Origin: JBBAAP01 sp043808305
GTDB lineage: Bacteria; Planctomycetota; MHYJ01; JACQXL01
Direction: 5' to 3'
NCBI GenBank assembly: GCA_043808305.1
Contig: JAZDFB010000003.1
Location: forward strand, 62,001-126,000
Length of the DNA: 64,000 nucleotides
Made by a program: the position numbers and the translations under genes. Positions 34,904 to 44,874 of this stretch are shown in pieces; position 1 is the first letter of the stretch; every line of letters begins with the position of its first letter. The notes under the pieces are model-generated. The model worked only from the letters and a program-made list of their open reading frames with translations. It was not told the DNA's origin and searched no databases.

Positions 34904-37900
34904 ATGAATAGCAAAGTTCCGAAAATCAGCATCTGGATTATCCTGTCTCTTCTATTCCCATTGCTTTCGGGCTGCATCCTCTTCTGGGCGTTGCCTTTAG
35001 CCCTAAACAACACCGGCAACAGCAGCTCATCTTCCAGCCCAACCGGCAGCAGCGGCGGACTAAAAACCGTTGCCGGAGTAATCTACGAAACCATTTACGG
35101 CTCGGTCAGAATCGCTCCCAGCGGCGGTGTCCAGATACTATTTGACAAGAACGGTTCAACCTACGAGGCCACTACCGCTTCCGACGGCAGTTTTTCCATA
35201 TCAAATGTGCCGGAAGGCGTCGGCAGGATACGGGTGTTAAAAAACGGCTACACCACCAACGAATTTAATGTTGATACATCTATAAACGCCAATCTTTCCC
35301 GGTCCATTACCAGGCGCAATACCAATCACGTATTCATATCCAGCGCGGGCGGGGCAATCAACACCTTCAGCGATACTTCCTGCCCGAAATCCCAGGTGAC
35401 CATTCCGGCCAATGCTTTATTGTCGGATACGGAAATGGAGTTAACGCCTTATATCACGGTCAGCGACCTGCCCGGTAATTTCCCGGCCGGTGCGTTGCCT
35501 CTTGCCGGGGCGAACCTTAGCGGCGGGTCTGTCACTCAATTCAACAACGGGAATAAGGCTGAAGCATACATAATACTGCCGTCCTATATGCGGTCGGACA
35601 GCCTTACCGGCGCGACTATCAAGCTTATGGAATACATCGACAGCCAATGGGTTGAGGCAACCGGCTCCGGCGCTTATATCAGCACCGGACAGTGGGCCGG
35701 CTATCTCGGACCGGATAACAGTTCAGCTTCGCCCGCTAAAATATCCGGCTGTTATCCCTGGTGTTATGCGGTCCAGTTCACCGGCATAACCAATAATTAC
35801 GCCTATGTCACCGGCACCGTTACCAGCGTAGCCGGCGCGCCTATGGCCGGCATTCTGGTGGTCGGCTACGGAGCCGCGGCTATCACCGATGACAGCGGCA
35901 AGTACAACCTCGGCCCGCTTACCGTTGTTAATGCCACCGCAAATACCCTCATCCCGGTCACCGCATATTTAAGCGGCTATCTGCCCAGCAACCAGTTTGT
36001 TTCTTTGGCCGCCGGGCAAACAGTAGGGGATATAAATTTTACCATCAAGTCGATAGGCGATGTCGCTACCCTTAGCGGCCAAGTCACAAACAGCGTCAGC
36101 GGTATCGGCTTGTCCGGCGCAGAAGTATCCTATCAGCGCTCACCGGCTATCAAAACCCTGTCTTATGATAACCGCGGCACGACCGGCGATATCACCGATG
36201 ACACATTTACGGTCATCCCTTCGGCTGGCGTGACCCCTTCGGCCTACCAGTGGAGTATCACCAAAAATAATACGTCCTATACCTCGACGTTATATGCCGG
36301 CCCCGCTTGCAGCGGGGTCAATATCAATGACCTGGTAACCGAAGCCCAGGGCCAGGGTATGACTGTAGATGTCGGCGCTTACCGGGTCGGCTGTAATGTC
36401 ACCCTTACAAGCAGCCAAATTGTAAGCACCGAAGGCGGATTCCAGATTGCCCTGGTGGGGATGATTCCGACTGTCACCGACATCCAATTGCCTATTATGG
36501 TGGAATTCTCCGCCCAAGTCGTGGCCAATACGAACTCCGGCGGCTGGTACCAATTCTTCGATGTGCCCATAGGCGAACCGTTAACGGTTACCGCCAAATC
36601 AAGCGGTTACAATGACTCCTCGGTAAGCGTATCTCCTTTGTCTGTCGGACAACCATATCAACATACCTTTACGCTTGTCCAGACCGGAGGCGATACCACC
36701 CCGCCCAGCATAGTCGCCGTTAACCCGGCCGACAATGCTCAGAATATCGCTGTCAACAGCGCTATCCAGGTAACATTCAGCGAAGCGATGAACAACTCGA
36801 CTATCAATACGTCCTCATTTAAAGTAACCGGTCCGACCGGGGAAATCAGCGGGCAGGTCTCCTACAACAGCAGCAACTATACCGCCATTTTCTCGCCCGC
36901 GGCGCAGCTGGCCTATAACACGAATTATGCCGTAACCGTTTCCACCGCCGCAACAGACTTGGCTAATATTGCCATCACCGGCACTTATACATCCTATTTC
37001 ACGACCATCAGCTACCTGCCCAATATTCCGGCATCGTTTGCAGCCGTGGCCCTGTCCGCATCGCAAATCCGGCTGACCTGGAACGACAACTCCGCCAACG
37101 AGACCGGCTTTGAAATCCAGCGCGCCATAACAAGTTCATGGTCAACTTGCTATCTTGCGCCGGCCAATACAACCTGGTATATCGACACCGACCTGGCCGC
37201 CGCAACGACATATTACTATAAAATCCAAGCCTATAATCTGGATGGCGGCAGCGGCTATACGGCATCCACCTCGGCCCACACACTTGCCGCCCCGTCCGCG
37301 CCGCCGGCTGTCCCGACCGGATTTTCAGCCACGGCTGTCTCTTCGGCCAAGGTCAACCTGTCGTGGACCGACGCATCCAACAATGAGGAAGGGTTCTATA
37401 TCGAACGCAAAACAGGCACCAACGACTACTCCCGTATCGCCACGGTCATCACCAACAGCATAACCTATACCGATACCGCCGGGCTGGCCGCATCGACCAC
37501 ATATAATTACCGTATCCAGTCGTATAATTCAGCCGGCGATAGCAGTTATTCGTCGGAGAAAAGTGTCACCACGCCGGCCCCGGCGCAGACCGCTCCGGTC
37601 GCTCCGTCCGGATTAGCCGCTGTCGGCGTTTCCTCAATCCAGATAGACCTGTCCTGGACTGACAACTCCGATAACGAGCTGGGCTTCAGAATCCAACGCA
37701 AGATGGGAATGGGCGGCAGTTGGTCCAATGTCACCATCACACCCCCCCTGGGCCAGAACGTGACCACTTACCACGATTCCGGCCTCAACTATAGCACCCA
37801 GTATTATTACCGTGTCCAGGCATATAACGTCCCGGGTTACAGCGCCTGGTCGGCTGAAGCCAACGCCACCACCTCGGCACCGGCGTCGGCTCCGCCCAAT

Positions 37901-40900
37901 ATGCCGTCGAACCTGGTCGCCGCGGCCACATCCACTTCCCAGATATCCCTGACCTGGCAGGATAATTCCACCAACGAAGACTGTTTCAAGGTTTATTATA
38001 ACAGCACCGGCAACGCCCCGTTCAATTTTATAACCAGTGTCGCGGCCAACGCCACTAATTATATAATGTCCGGTTTGAGTTCCAACAACACCTATTACTT
38101 CGTTATCCGTTCATACAACACTTTTGATGAAAGCCCCGATACCGACCCGGCCAGCGCTACCACCTGGCCGCAGGTTCCTTCTGCCCCATACTTATCAACG
38201 CCCTATAACGGCGCAACCAACATTGCCCTGAATCCGACCTTCTATTGGACAGCCGGCGGCACAGCTAACCAATTGCAGGTATCCACGGCAAATACTTTTT
38301 CTACAACCATTGTTAACCAAACCGGTATTACAGAATCATATTATACGCTTATCAGCAACCTGACTGCTAATACGGATTATTTTTGGCGTGTCAAAACATC
38401 TAATGTCAGCGGCGCCAGTGATTGGTCATCTGCCAACAGCTTCAAGACCACCTCCATACCCGGAGCGCCTTACGACCTCAACGCCAATGCCGTTTCCACC
38501 TCGCAGATTAACATAAACTGGAACTATAGCGGCAGCACTCCGGAAGGTTTCCATATTTACCGCGGCACGGACGGCATCAACTTCTCTTTGGTTGCCACCA
38601 CGACCAACCTTTCCTCATATAACGATGATTCTGGGCTGACTTTCAGCACCATTTATTACTACAAGGTTACTGCCTATAATTCAGCCGGTGAAGGCAATTA
38701 CTCCACTCCGGCCAGCGACACAACTTATCCGCCGGTTCCGTCCCAACCGACCCCGGGCTTCCCGGCCGATGGCGCCATTGATGTCACCATCAACCCGACG
38801 CTCACCTGGACCGCCGTCAGCTATGTCCAGTATTACCATCTCCAGGTATCCACTGATAACTCCTTCAGCACCACATTGCTGGATTCCCAGTATATTGGCA
38901 ACAGCTATACGGATTATTATATCTCCGAGCTTAACCCGCAGACCATTTATTACTGGCACGTCCGGGCCACCAACGACAGCGGCCCCAGCGCCTGGTCAGC
39001 CACTCAGAGTTTTACCACCACCACTTATCCCAACGCGCCCAGCGCTTTAAGCGTCACCGCGGTTTCGTCATCGCAGATTAATTTTAACTGGACCGACGCC
39101 TCAAATAATGAGGAGAATTTCTACATCTATTATAGCACTGATAACAGTTATTTCTCTTATCTGGGTTCGGTCTCCTCAAATATAACCGCATATTCCTGGG
39201 ACTCCGCATATCCCAACACGCCTTATTGGTTCAAGGTCAGGGCGTATAACAGCGCCGGCGAGAGCTCGGATTCAAATACGGCCAGCGCCACCACCTGGCC
39301 GCCGGCTCCTTATGAAACTTCCATTTATTCGCCCAACAGCGGTTCTATGAATGTCCCCAGGACGGCTAATATCTACTGGTATGCGGCCACTTACGCCGAA
39401 ACCTACAAGTTCCAGATTGCCATCGACAATGGTTTCTCTAATATAGTCCGCGATGTCAGCGGCATAACCACCACCTGGTACGCCGCCAGCCCGGAGCTTA
39501 ACCCCAGCACCATCTATTATTGCCGTGTCAGTGGCGTCAATGCCAGCGGCCAAGGCAACTGGTCAACCAACACATATTGTTTCACCACCGTGGCCTTCCA
39601 GCCCGACCTGCTTATCAAGCGCTCCACCGAGGGGGGCGGAAGCTATGTCGGCGAAAACATCATTAATTATACCGGGCTTAGCCAAACCCTGGGCAACTAT
39701 GTCGAGGCCGGCGTCACCATCGGCTATAACTTCAAGATACAGAACGACGGCACCGATGCTGACACCTTTAGCTTTACCGGCACCGGCGGCAACCCACAGT
39801 GGGCCGTTTCTTATTACTCCGGCGGGGAAATCACCTCATCCGTCGTTGACGGAACCTATTCCGAATACTTCTCCTACTCCGGCGAAGAGAAACTCTTTAC
39901 CGTAATGATAACCCCCCTGACCGACACATCCGTAGCCCTGAACATTTTCTTCACCGCCACCAGCCAGTCAGATATCCTCCGCAAGGACACCCTGAGGATG
40001 AACGTTGACGTGCCCAAATGGGTTGAAGTGGCGACAGGTGAGTCCTTTGCCATCGGCCGCAAGACCGACGGCACCATCTGGTCATGGGGTTATAACAACA
40101 ACGGACAATTAGGGCTGGGCGACCTTAATGACCGATGGGGCCCGGTCCAGATAGGCGCCGATACCGACTGGGCTCAGATTAGCGCGGGACAAAGCCATTG
40201 TCTTGCCCTTAAAACCGACGGCACCCTCTGGGCCTGGGGAAATAACATGGAGGGCCAATTAGGCCAGGGCGTGAATATCCCCATGAAGATTCTTACCCCA
40301 ACGCCGGTGGGCAGCGATACAAATTGGGTTGAGGTTGCGTCAGGCGGCAATCACTGCCTGGCCCGAAAAACCAATGGTACCCTCTGGTCTTGGGGAAGCA
40401 ATACGATGGGCCAATTAGGAATAGGGGATAACAGCTCTGGACACTTTTCGCCTATCCAGGAGATAACTTATGGCACAGATTGGGCGCAGATTGCCGCTGG
40501 CGGTTCTCACTCACTTGCCCGGAAAACCGATAATACTATATATTCTTGGGGAAGTAATTCCATGGGCCAATTAGGACAGCCTTCAGGTCCTACGTATTAT
40601 TCGCCGACAAAAATAGGAGTGCTCTCTAATTGGGCCCGGATTGCCGCTGGAAATAATCATACCCTGGCTATAAAAACTACTGGTTCACTCTGGACCTGGG
40701 GAGACAACAGCATGGGTCAATTAGGTGATGGGACAACTATAAATAAGTACACTCCGACCCTTATCGGCTTAGCTACTAATTGGTCCCGGATTGCCGCTGG
40801 TTCTCAACACACCATTGCCTACAAAAACGATGGCACCCTCTGGACCTGGGGCGCTAACTGGAACGGACAATTAGGGCTGGGGAATATTATATCCCCAATT

Positions 40901-42142
40901 ACCTCAACTACTCAAGTGCCCGGTTTTGCCAATTGCGCATCCGTTAGTGGCGGCGGTATGTTCAGCGGTGCCATAAAACAGGACGGCACCCTCTACACCT
41001 GGGGCTATAACTGGAATGGCCAGCTCGGCCACGGCGACAGAAAGAACCGCACCTCGCCCGCCAAGGTCTATCTCCAGTGGCTGATAGTCTCGGGCGGCAG
41101 CAATTTTACCATCGGGCTCAAGAGCGACGGCACACTCTGGGCATGGGGCACCAATACCTCAGGTGAATTAGGTATGGGTGATAACAGCACAAGGTACCTG
41201 CCCACCCGGCTGGGTACCGAGACCGACTGGGCATTTCTCGATTGCGGAAACGCCTATGCCCTGGCCATCAAGACCAGCGGCACCCTCTGGGCCTGGGGTA
41301 ATAATTCTTTCGGCCAGCTCGGCTTGGGCGGCGCCATACCCGGCGCAAATAAAAACTCGCCCAATCAGGTGGGCTCAGCTACCGACTGGACCAGCGTCAG
41401 CGCCGGAGCTTCGCATGTCCTGGCTATCAACAGCTCAGGCCAACTATGGTCCTGGGGCCAGAATAATTACGGCCAGCTCGGACTGGGCGGCGCCATACCC
41501 GGCACCAACATGAGCGCACCTACCAGGGTAGGCTTAGGTACCAACTGGGCCAGCGCCAGCGCCGGCGCTTTCCATTCCATCGGTGTCTTTAACGATGGCA
41601 GTATTTACGGCTTTGGATATAACGGCTCCGGCGGATTAGGCAATGCTTTGGGTGACCAATCCACGCCCCTGTTCATAATCACTCCTGCGGGCGGGGTCAA
41701 ATCATTGGGCACCGGATGGAACCATACTGCATATGTGGATGGCAACGGCCAGTTATGGGTCACCGGAGACAACAGCTACGGTCAATTAGGCTTGGGCGAC
41801 AATATGAATAAATTCTCATTTACCCAAGTTAGCACGGCTACTAATTGGGCCAAGGTCGTGACCGGATATTATCATACTATGGCATCCAAAACCGGCGGGA
41901 CGCTCTACGCCTGGGGTAGCGGCGGGTCCGGCCAGCTCGGTCAGGGGGGCACCGACTGGGCCAACTATGATGCGCCTCGGTTGGTGGGTTCAGACACCGA
42001 CTGGTCCAAAATCGGCACCGGCTTGAATCATTCCTTGGCCGTAAAGCAAAACAACTCACTCTGGGGCTGGGGCTGGAATAATAATTACCAACTTGGCTTG
42101 GGCGATAACGTCGACAAGAACTTGCCAAACAGGATTCAATAG
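34904..42142 (+). CDS. Giant Fn3/RCC1 surface lipoprotein
   Basis: A 2412-residue protein beginning with a lipoprotein signal (SLLFPLLSGC, Cys at 24) and a Ser-rich linker. Order seen: carboxypeptidase-regulatory-like beta domain (about 45-130), a globular region, two further regulatory-like domains (300-600), a bacterial Ig-like Big_5 domain (about 597-705), nine Fn3 modules (710-1562), a DUF11/CARDB-like domain (1567-1705), then fourteen RCC1 repeats (1705-2412; WxxIAAGxxHSLALKxDGTLWxWGxNxxGQLG). Fourteen equals two seven-bladed propellers. RCC1 modules in bacteria are usually assumed to bind ligands or proteins. There is no catalytic domain. It shares Fn3 and RCC1 text with the giant protein upstream and carries strong promoter and Shine-Dalgarno signals. 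Confidence 0.9.
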   Translation: MNSKVPKISIWIILSLLFPLLSGCILFWALPLALNNTGNSSSSSSPTGSSGGLKTVAGVIYETIYGSVRIAPSGGVQILFDKNGSTYEATTASDGSFSISNVPEGVGRIRVLKNGYTTNEFNVDTSINANLSRSITRRNTNHVFISSAGGAINTFSDTSCPKSQVTIPANALLSDTEMELTPYITVSDLPGNFPAGALPLAGANLSGGSVTQFNNGNKAEAYIILPSYMRSDSLTGATIKLMEYIDSQWVEATGSGAYISTGQWAGYLGPDNSSASPAKISGCYPWCYAVQFTGITNNYAYVTGTVTSVAGAPMAGILVVGYGAAAITDDSGKYNLGPLTVVNATANTLIPVTAYLSGYLPSNQFVSLAAGQTVGDINFTIKSIGDVATLSGQVTNSVSGIGLSGAEVSYQRSPAIKTLSYDNRGTTGDITDDTFTVIPSAGVTPSAYQWSITKNNTSYTSTLYAGPACSGVNINDLVTEAQGQGMTVDVGAYRVGCNVTLTSSQIVSTEGGFQIALVGMIPTVTDIQLPIMVEFSAQVVANTNSGGWYQFFDVPIGEPLTVTAKSSGYNDSSVSVSPLSVGQPYQHTFTLVQTGGDTTPPSIVAVNPADNAQNIAVNSAIQVTFSEAMNNSTINTSSFKVTGPTGEISGQVSYNSSNYTAIFSPAAQLAYNTNYAVTVSTAATDLANIAITGTYTSYFTTISYLPNIPASFAAVALSASQIRLTWNDNSANETGFEIQRAITSSWSTCYLAPANTTWYIDTDLAAATTYYYKIQAYNLDGGSGYTASTSAHTLAAPSAPPAVPTGFSATAVSSAKVNLSWTDASNNEEGFYIERKTGTNDYSRIATVITNSITYTDTAGLAASTTYNYRIQSYNSAGDSSYSSEKSVTTPAPAQTAPVAPSGLAAVGVSSIQIDLSWTDNSDNELGFRIQRKMGMGGSWSNVTITPPLGQNVTTYHDSGLNYSTQYYYRVQAYNVPGYSAWSAEANATTSAPASAPPNMPSNLVAAATSTSQISLTWQDNSTNEDCFKVYYNSTGNAPFNFITSVAANATNYIMSGLSSNNTYYFVIRSYNTFDESPDTDPASATTWPQVPSAPYLSTPYNGATNIALNPTFYWTAGGTANQLQVSTANTFSTTIVNQTGITESYYTLISNLTANTDYFWRVKTSNVSGASDWSSANSFKTTSIPGAPYDLNANAVSTSQININWNYSGSTPEGFHIYRGTDGINFSLVATTTNLSSYNDDSGLTFSTIYYYKVTAYNSAGEGNYSTPASDTTYPPVPSQPTPGFPADGAIDVTINPTLTWTAVSYVQYYHLQVSTDNSFSTTLLDSQYIGNSYTDYYISELNPQTIYYWHVRATNDSGPSAWSATQSFTTTTYPNAPSALSVTAVSSSQINFNWTDASNNEENFYIYYSTDNSYFSYLGSVSSNITAYSWDSAYPNTPYWFKVRAYNSAGESSDSNTASATTWPPAPYETSIYSPNSGSMNVPRTANIYWYAATYAETYKFQIAIDNGFSNIVRDVSGITTTWYAASPELNPSTIYYCRVSGVNASGQGNWSTNTYCFTTVAFQPDLLIKRSTEGGGSYVGENIINYTGLSQTLGNYVEAGVTIGYNFKIQNDGTDADTFSFTGTGGNPQWAVSYYSGGEITSSVVDGTYSEYFSYSGEEKLFTVMITPLTDTSVALNIFFTATSQSDILRKDTLRMNVDVPKWVEVATGESFAIGRKTDGTIWSWGYNNNGQLGLGDLNDRWGPVQIGADTDWAQISAGQSHCLALKTDGTLWAWGNNMEGQLGQGVNIPMKILTPTPVGSDTNWVEVASGGNHCLARKTNGTLWSWGSNTMGQLGIGDNSSGHFSPIQEITYGTDWAQIAAGGSHSLARKTDNTIYSWGSNSMGQLGQPSGPTYYSPTKIGVLSNWARIAAGNNHTLAIKTTGSLWTWGDNSMGQLGDGTTINKYTPTLIGLATNWSRIAAGSQHTIAYKNDGTLWTWGANWNGQLGLGNIISPITSTTQVPGFANCASVSGGGMFSGAIKQDGTLYTWGYNWNGQLGHGDRKNRTSPAKVYLQWLIVSGGSNFTIGLKSDGTLWAWGTNTSGELGMGDNSTRYLPTRLGTETDWAFLDCGNAYALAIKTSGTLWAWGNNSFGQLGLGGAIPGANKNSPNQVGSATDWTSVSAGASHVLAINSSGQLWSWGQNNYGQLGLGGAIPGTNMSAPTRVGLGTNWASASAGAFHSIGVFNDGSIYGFGYNGSGGLGNALGDQSTPLFIITPAGGVKSLGTGWNHTAYVDGNGQLWVTGDNSYGQLGLGDNMNKFSFTQVSTATNWAKVVTGYYHTMASKTGGTLYAWGSGGSGQLGQGGTDWANYDAPRLVGSDTDWSKIGTGLNHSLAVKQNNSLWGWGWNNNYQLGLGDNVDKNLPNRIQ

Positions 42143-42264
42143 TTTTTCCCGCTGGCGGTCCCGCCGCAATAGGACATGGCACAACAGTACCAGCGCGATG
42201 CGGGATTCTGTATCCCGGGAGATTAGGGTCGTATTCCTCGTTGGGCAGTTCTTTGGGCTGGGAA

Positions 42265-42822
42265 TCAAATCTGCGGATTGAGGATGCGAAAGGCCTGCCA
42301 TTTCTTTTGCTCGGCTTCGGGGATATTGCCGTACGCCACGGCATCCACAGCCAAAACAAATGACTCCTTGCGTATTGGTTCGGCTGAGTCGCCTTTCAGT
42401 TTTATCTTCCAGAACTTGAAATCCACAAACAGGCGGTGTGCCGGGATTCTTCGTTTCTCTTCCGGTAACACCCATTTGTTTAATTGATAGGCCTGGGCCT
42501 TATGTTTCAGTTCCTTCAGGCCCAGCCGTCCGTAAAAGGTCGTTTCCTGCACGTAGTATTTCGGGTCTTTGCGATATTGCTCCAGCACCCGGGGTGAAAA
42601 CCAAATCATTGACACGCTCATATCCCACATAAACGACTGGCTGGTCCGGGTATAGGAGTTGAGGTTGTCCCGGTTGATGCGCCACTGGCCGCCGATTTTA
42701 GAGGCGGGCAGTCCGTGTTTCAGAATTAATCGTTGGATGGTCCTGGTGCAGACGCCAAGCATCTCGGATACCTTTTTTACCGATAGCCACTTGTCCTGAG
42801 TATTCCCGAAGGGCTTGTCCAT
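42265..42822 (-). CDS. Excisionase-type helix-turn-helix DNA-binding protein
   Basis: A 185-residue protein taken from ATG 42822 (an upstream in-frame ATG at 42879 would add a hydrophobic, unlikely leader). The N-terminal half has an excisionase/MerR-like winged helix-turn-helix: WLSVKKVSEMLGVCTRTIQRLILKHGLPASKIGGQWRI then NRDNLNSYTR. The remaining 120 residues (WDMSVSMIWFSPRVLEQYRKD...) are not recognised. Such HTH proteins occur in phage and mobile elements and as stand-alone regulators. It runs towards the end of the 2412-residue gene and away from a 13 x 22 bp array that begins about 145 bases upstream of its start, so the array is an obvious candidate binding site. No integrase is nearby. 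Confidence 0.75.
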   Translation of the reverse strand: MDKPFGNTQDKWLSVKKVSEMLGVCTRTIQRLILKHGLPASKIGGQWRINRDNLNSYTRTSQSFMWDMSVSMIWFSPRVLEQYRKDPKYYVQETTFYGRLGLKELKHKAQAYQLNKWVLPEEKRRIPAHRLFVDFKFWKIKLKGDSAEPIRKESFVLAVDAVAYGNIPEAEQKKWQAFRILNPQI

Positions 42823-42872
42823 AGGAATAAGGTAGTTAAATATCCGAAAAAGGCAACAAAAACAGGTTAGAG

Positions 42873-42891
42873 TGTACAACTATGTACAACT
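42873..42891. repeat. Direct repeat TGTACAACT x2 upstream of the HTH gene
   Basis: TGTACAACT occurs at 42873-42881 and 42883-42891, ten bases apart, close to one helical turn. It may be a binding site for the product of the adjacent gene. Confidence 0.35.
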
Positions 42892-42966
42892 CGGTATAAG
42901 TCTAGACAGAGGGGGAGGGGGTAACCCCTATCCCATTTGGGGATAATACCACACCCTTTGTCATAT

Positions 42967-43260
42967 AATAGAGGCCGACTCTTGGTATAGTAGAGGCCGA
43001 TTCTTGGTATAGTAGAGACCGACTCTTAGTATAGTAGACGCCGACCCTTGCTATACTAGACGCCGACTCTTGGTATAGTAGACGCCGATTCTTGGTATAG
43101 TAAAGGCCGACTCTTGCTATAGTAGACGCCGATTCTTGGTATAGTAGACGCCGACTCTTGGTATACTAGACGCCGACTCTTGGTATAGTAGAGGCCGACT
43201 CTTGGTATAGTAGAGGCCGACTTGTCTGATACTAAGCGCCGAGTTATTTTATACTATAGG
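42967..43260. repeat. Array of 13 tandem 22-bp units
   Basis: The word GCCGA (once ACCGA) recurs at 42974, 42996, 43018 and every 22 bases to 43238. The rest of the unit reads YTCTTGGTATAGTAGAS with a few changes, including TATACTAGA variants. The period is two helical turns, so each unit faces the same side of the helix. There are no unique spacers. The array sits between the HTH gene and the thioredoxin-like gene, in a 480-base gene-free stretch. Confidence 0.88.
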
Positions 43261-43360
43261 GGTGTCCCTGACGGGAGGCAGTAGCTCTGCAAAAAACGAA
43301 TAGAATTACTTACTCAATTCCCCGGCGTGGGATGTGTCCCCAGTGTTCAATTATAACGGA

Positions 43361-44443
43361 CTATTCAAGGGGCAAAAGTTCTTTCAGCTTATTTGCGGCA
43401 GAAGAATTAGGATATTTTTCCGCTAATGCCTTTGACTTTTGCCGGACCATATCAAATGACGGGTTCATTTTCTTACACGCAGCGCACTTATGGTTAAAGG
43501 CGCCGCATTTACCGCATTGTTTTAGTTTGGTTACTTCTGCTGCAATATCGTCGTATTCTTTTTCGGCTTTGATATTATCCTGAAAATCCTTGTCCGTTTT
43601 CAATTCCTTGACTGTTTTTTCGGCGGCATCGCCGATTTCGTTGCCTTTGAAAAGCGCTGCTACTTCCCGGTAAAGGTTGAAGGCTTCGAGCGGCTCGGCG
43701 TCCTTTTTCCGGCGTGCTTTTTTGACCAGCCTGTTGCCGTAGCGGGCCAGCCGGGCCGCTAATTCCCCCGCCTCGGCTTTTTCGTCGGCATCGGCGGAAT
43801 TGAGGTATTTGGCCTGGAGCACGGAAAGTGTTTTGCCCAGTTCTTCGCGGACTTTTATTTTTTGGGCCAGCGCTTTAAGTTTCTTGTAGGTGCCTTCGCC
43901 GACGAGGGGGTCGGGCGCGGATGCCATTGTTTTGTCCAATACCGGGCCGGCCTGTTTGGGGTCGCCGTTGTAAACCATATCGCCCCTGTGATCAAACAGG
44001 ATAAATGTGGGTATGTCGGAGATTTGGATTCCTTTAATCCGGCCGCCCTTATAAATCGGGAAATCTATCTTGTTTGATTTGCAAAGCGCGATGATTTCTT
44101 CTTTGGTCTCATCTCCGGCGATGTGAAAGGCGAGCAAGATCAGGCCTTTGGACTCGTATTTCGCATGCCATTCAATAGGATTGGACAGCGGTTTGCGTCC
44201 ACCGCAACCACAAGAACAGGGCGGATATTTTATTCTCCAGAACTCAATGCCCACCGCATAATTCCGTAAATCTTCCTTGGAAAAAGCGTCGCCTGATACT
44301 AACTCGCCAAAATTTATGCTATCAATCGCAGTATTATCGGCAACATTACCTTCGCTCTTCGGATAAGATATTGAGCCCCGTAATAAACCAAGCGATAAAA
44401 TTATAAATATAGCAATTGTTTGCCTCCTATAGAGTATAGACAT
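43361..44443 (-). CDS. Exported thioredoxin-like protein with a C-terminal Cys-rich motif
   Basis: A 360-residue protein taken from ATG 44443; AAGGAGG is 13 bases upstream, a longer spacing than usual. A signal peptide (YRRQTIAIFIILSLGLLRG) precedes a thioredoxin-fold region: IEFWRIKYPPCSCGCGG, then LILLAFHIAGDETKEEIIALCKSNKIDFPIYKGG and DIPTFILFDHRGDMVYNG. The usual CxxC is replaced by CSCGCGG. A long helical, charged region follows, ending in CGKCGAFNHKCAACKK, a zinc-ribbon-like pattern. It is likely a periplasmic redox or metal-binding protein, but the substrate is unknown. Confidence 0.75.
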   Translation of the reverse strand: MSILYRRQTIAIFIILSLGLLRGSISYPKSEGNVADNTAIDSINFGELVSGDAFSKEDLRNYAVGIEFWRIKYPPCSCGCGGRKPLSNPIEWHAKYESKGLILLAFHIAGDETKEEIIALCKSNKIDFPIYKGGRIKGIQISDIPTFILFDHRGDMVYNGDPKQAGPVLDKTMASAPDPLVGEGTYKKLKALAQKIKVREELGKTLSVLQAKYLNSADADEKAEAGELAARLARYGNRLVKKARRKKDAEPLEAFNLYREVAALFKGNEIGDAAEKTVKELKTDKDFQDNIKAEKEYDDIAAEVTKLKQCGKCGAFNHKCAACKKMNPSFDMVRQKSKALAEKYPNSSAANKLKELLPLE

Positions 44444-44564
44444 GCGGTTATACACCCCTCCTTTTTGAAAAATTACAATATCGGGCGAGCTTTCCTTCAC
44501 CCAAACTATTTCATATCCCTTATATGTCTAGTGACACAGAGCCTACCGGCCTCCTGGAACGTAA

Positions 44565-44626
44565 GCCTCCCTTTAGGGATAAGGACACCATATTTTCTTT
44601 CCCTTTATTTATCCCTAAAGGGAGGC
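44565..44626. repeat. 18-bp perfect inverted repeat
   Basis: GCCTCCCTTTAGGGATAA (44565-44582) and its exact reverse complement (44609-44626) are 26 bases apart. The word GCCTCCCTTTAGGGA recurs at 47717-47731, and GTGACACAGAGCC at 44531-44543 recurs inverted at 47552-47564. The rest of this 374-base gap holds no gene. Confidence 0.6.
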
Positions 44627-44874
44627 TACAGTTTACCCCGAGTCTTTCGAAGGGCCCTACGGTTTACAAGACACTGTTTTCCCAAACTAGGATTTTCCTG
44701 CGGGACTATCAACTATAATACTGCTATAATATACTTTTAGCCGGGCAAGTCAATCTATTTGGAAGGTTCTAAGCTTAGATTCCAAAAACAACGCTCGGGA
44801 ATGGGCCTGGTTACTGCATTATCCTACGGGTACTCAGGATAAGTAAAATCAGGCGTCACGGGACAATGATTTAA

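Noticed and set aside
34904..42142. A biosynthetic gene cluster in the surface-protein region
   Set aside because: The large proteins contain only Fn3, RCC1, Ig-like and Gly-rich domains, with no synthase or modifying enzyme domains.
41877..42475. Long minus-strand frames overlapping the end of the 2412-residue gene
   Set aside because: They run opposite to the RCC1 repeats and into the HTH gene in another frame, with atypical composition.
42967..43260. A CRISPR-like array
   Set aside because: The 22-base units abut one another with no unique spacers, and no cas gene is in the window.
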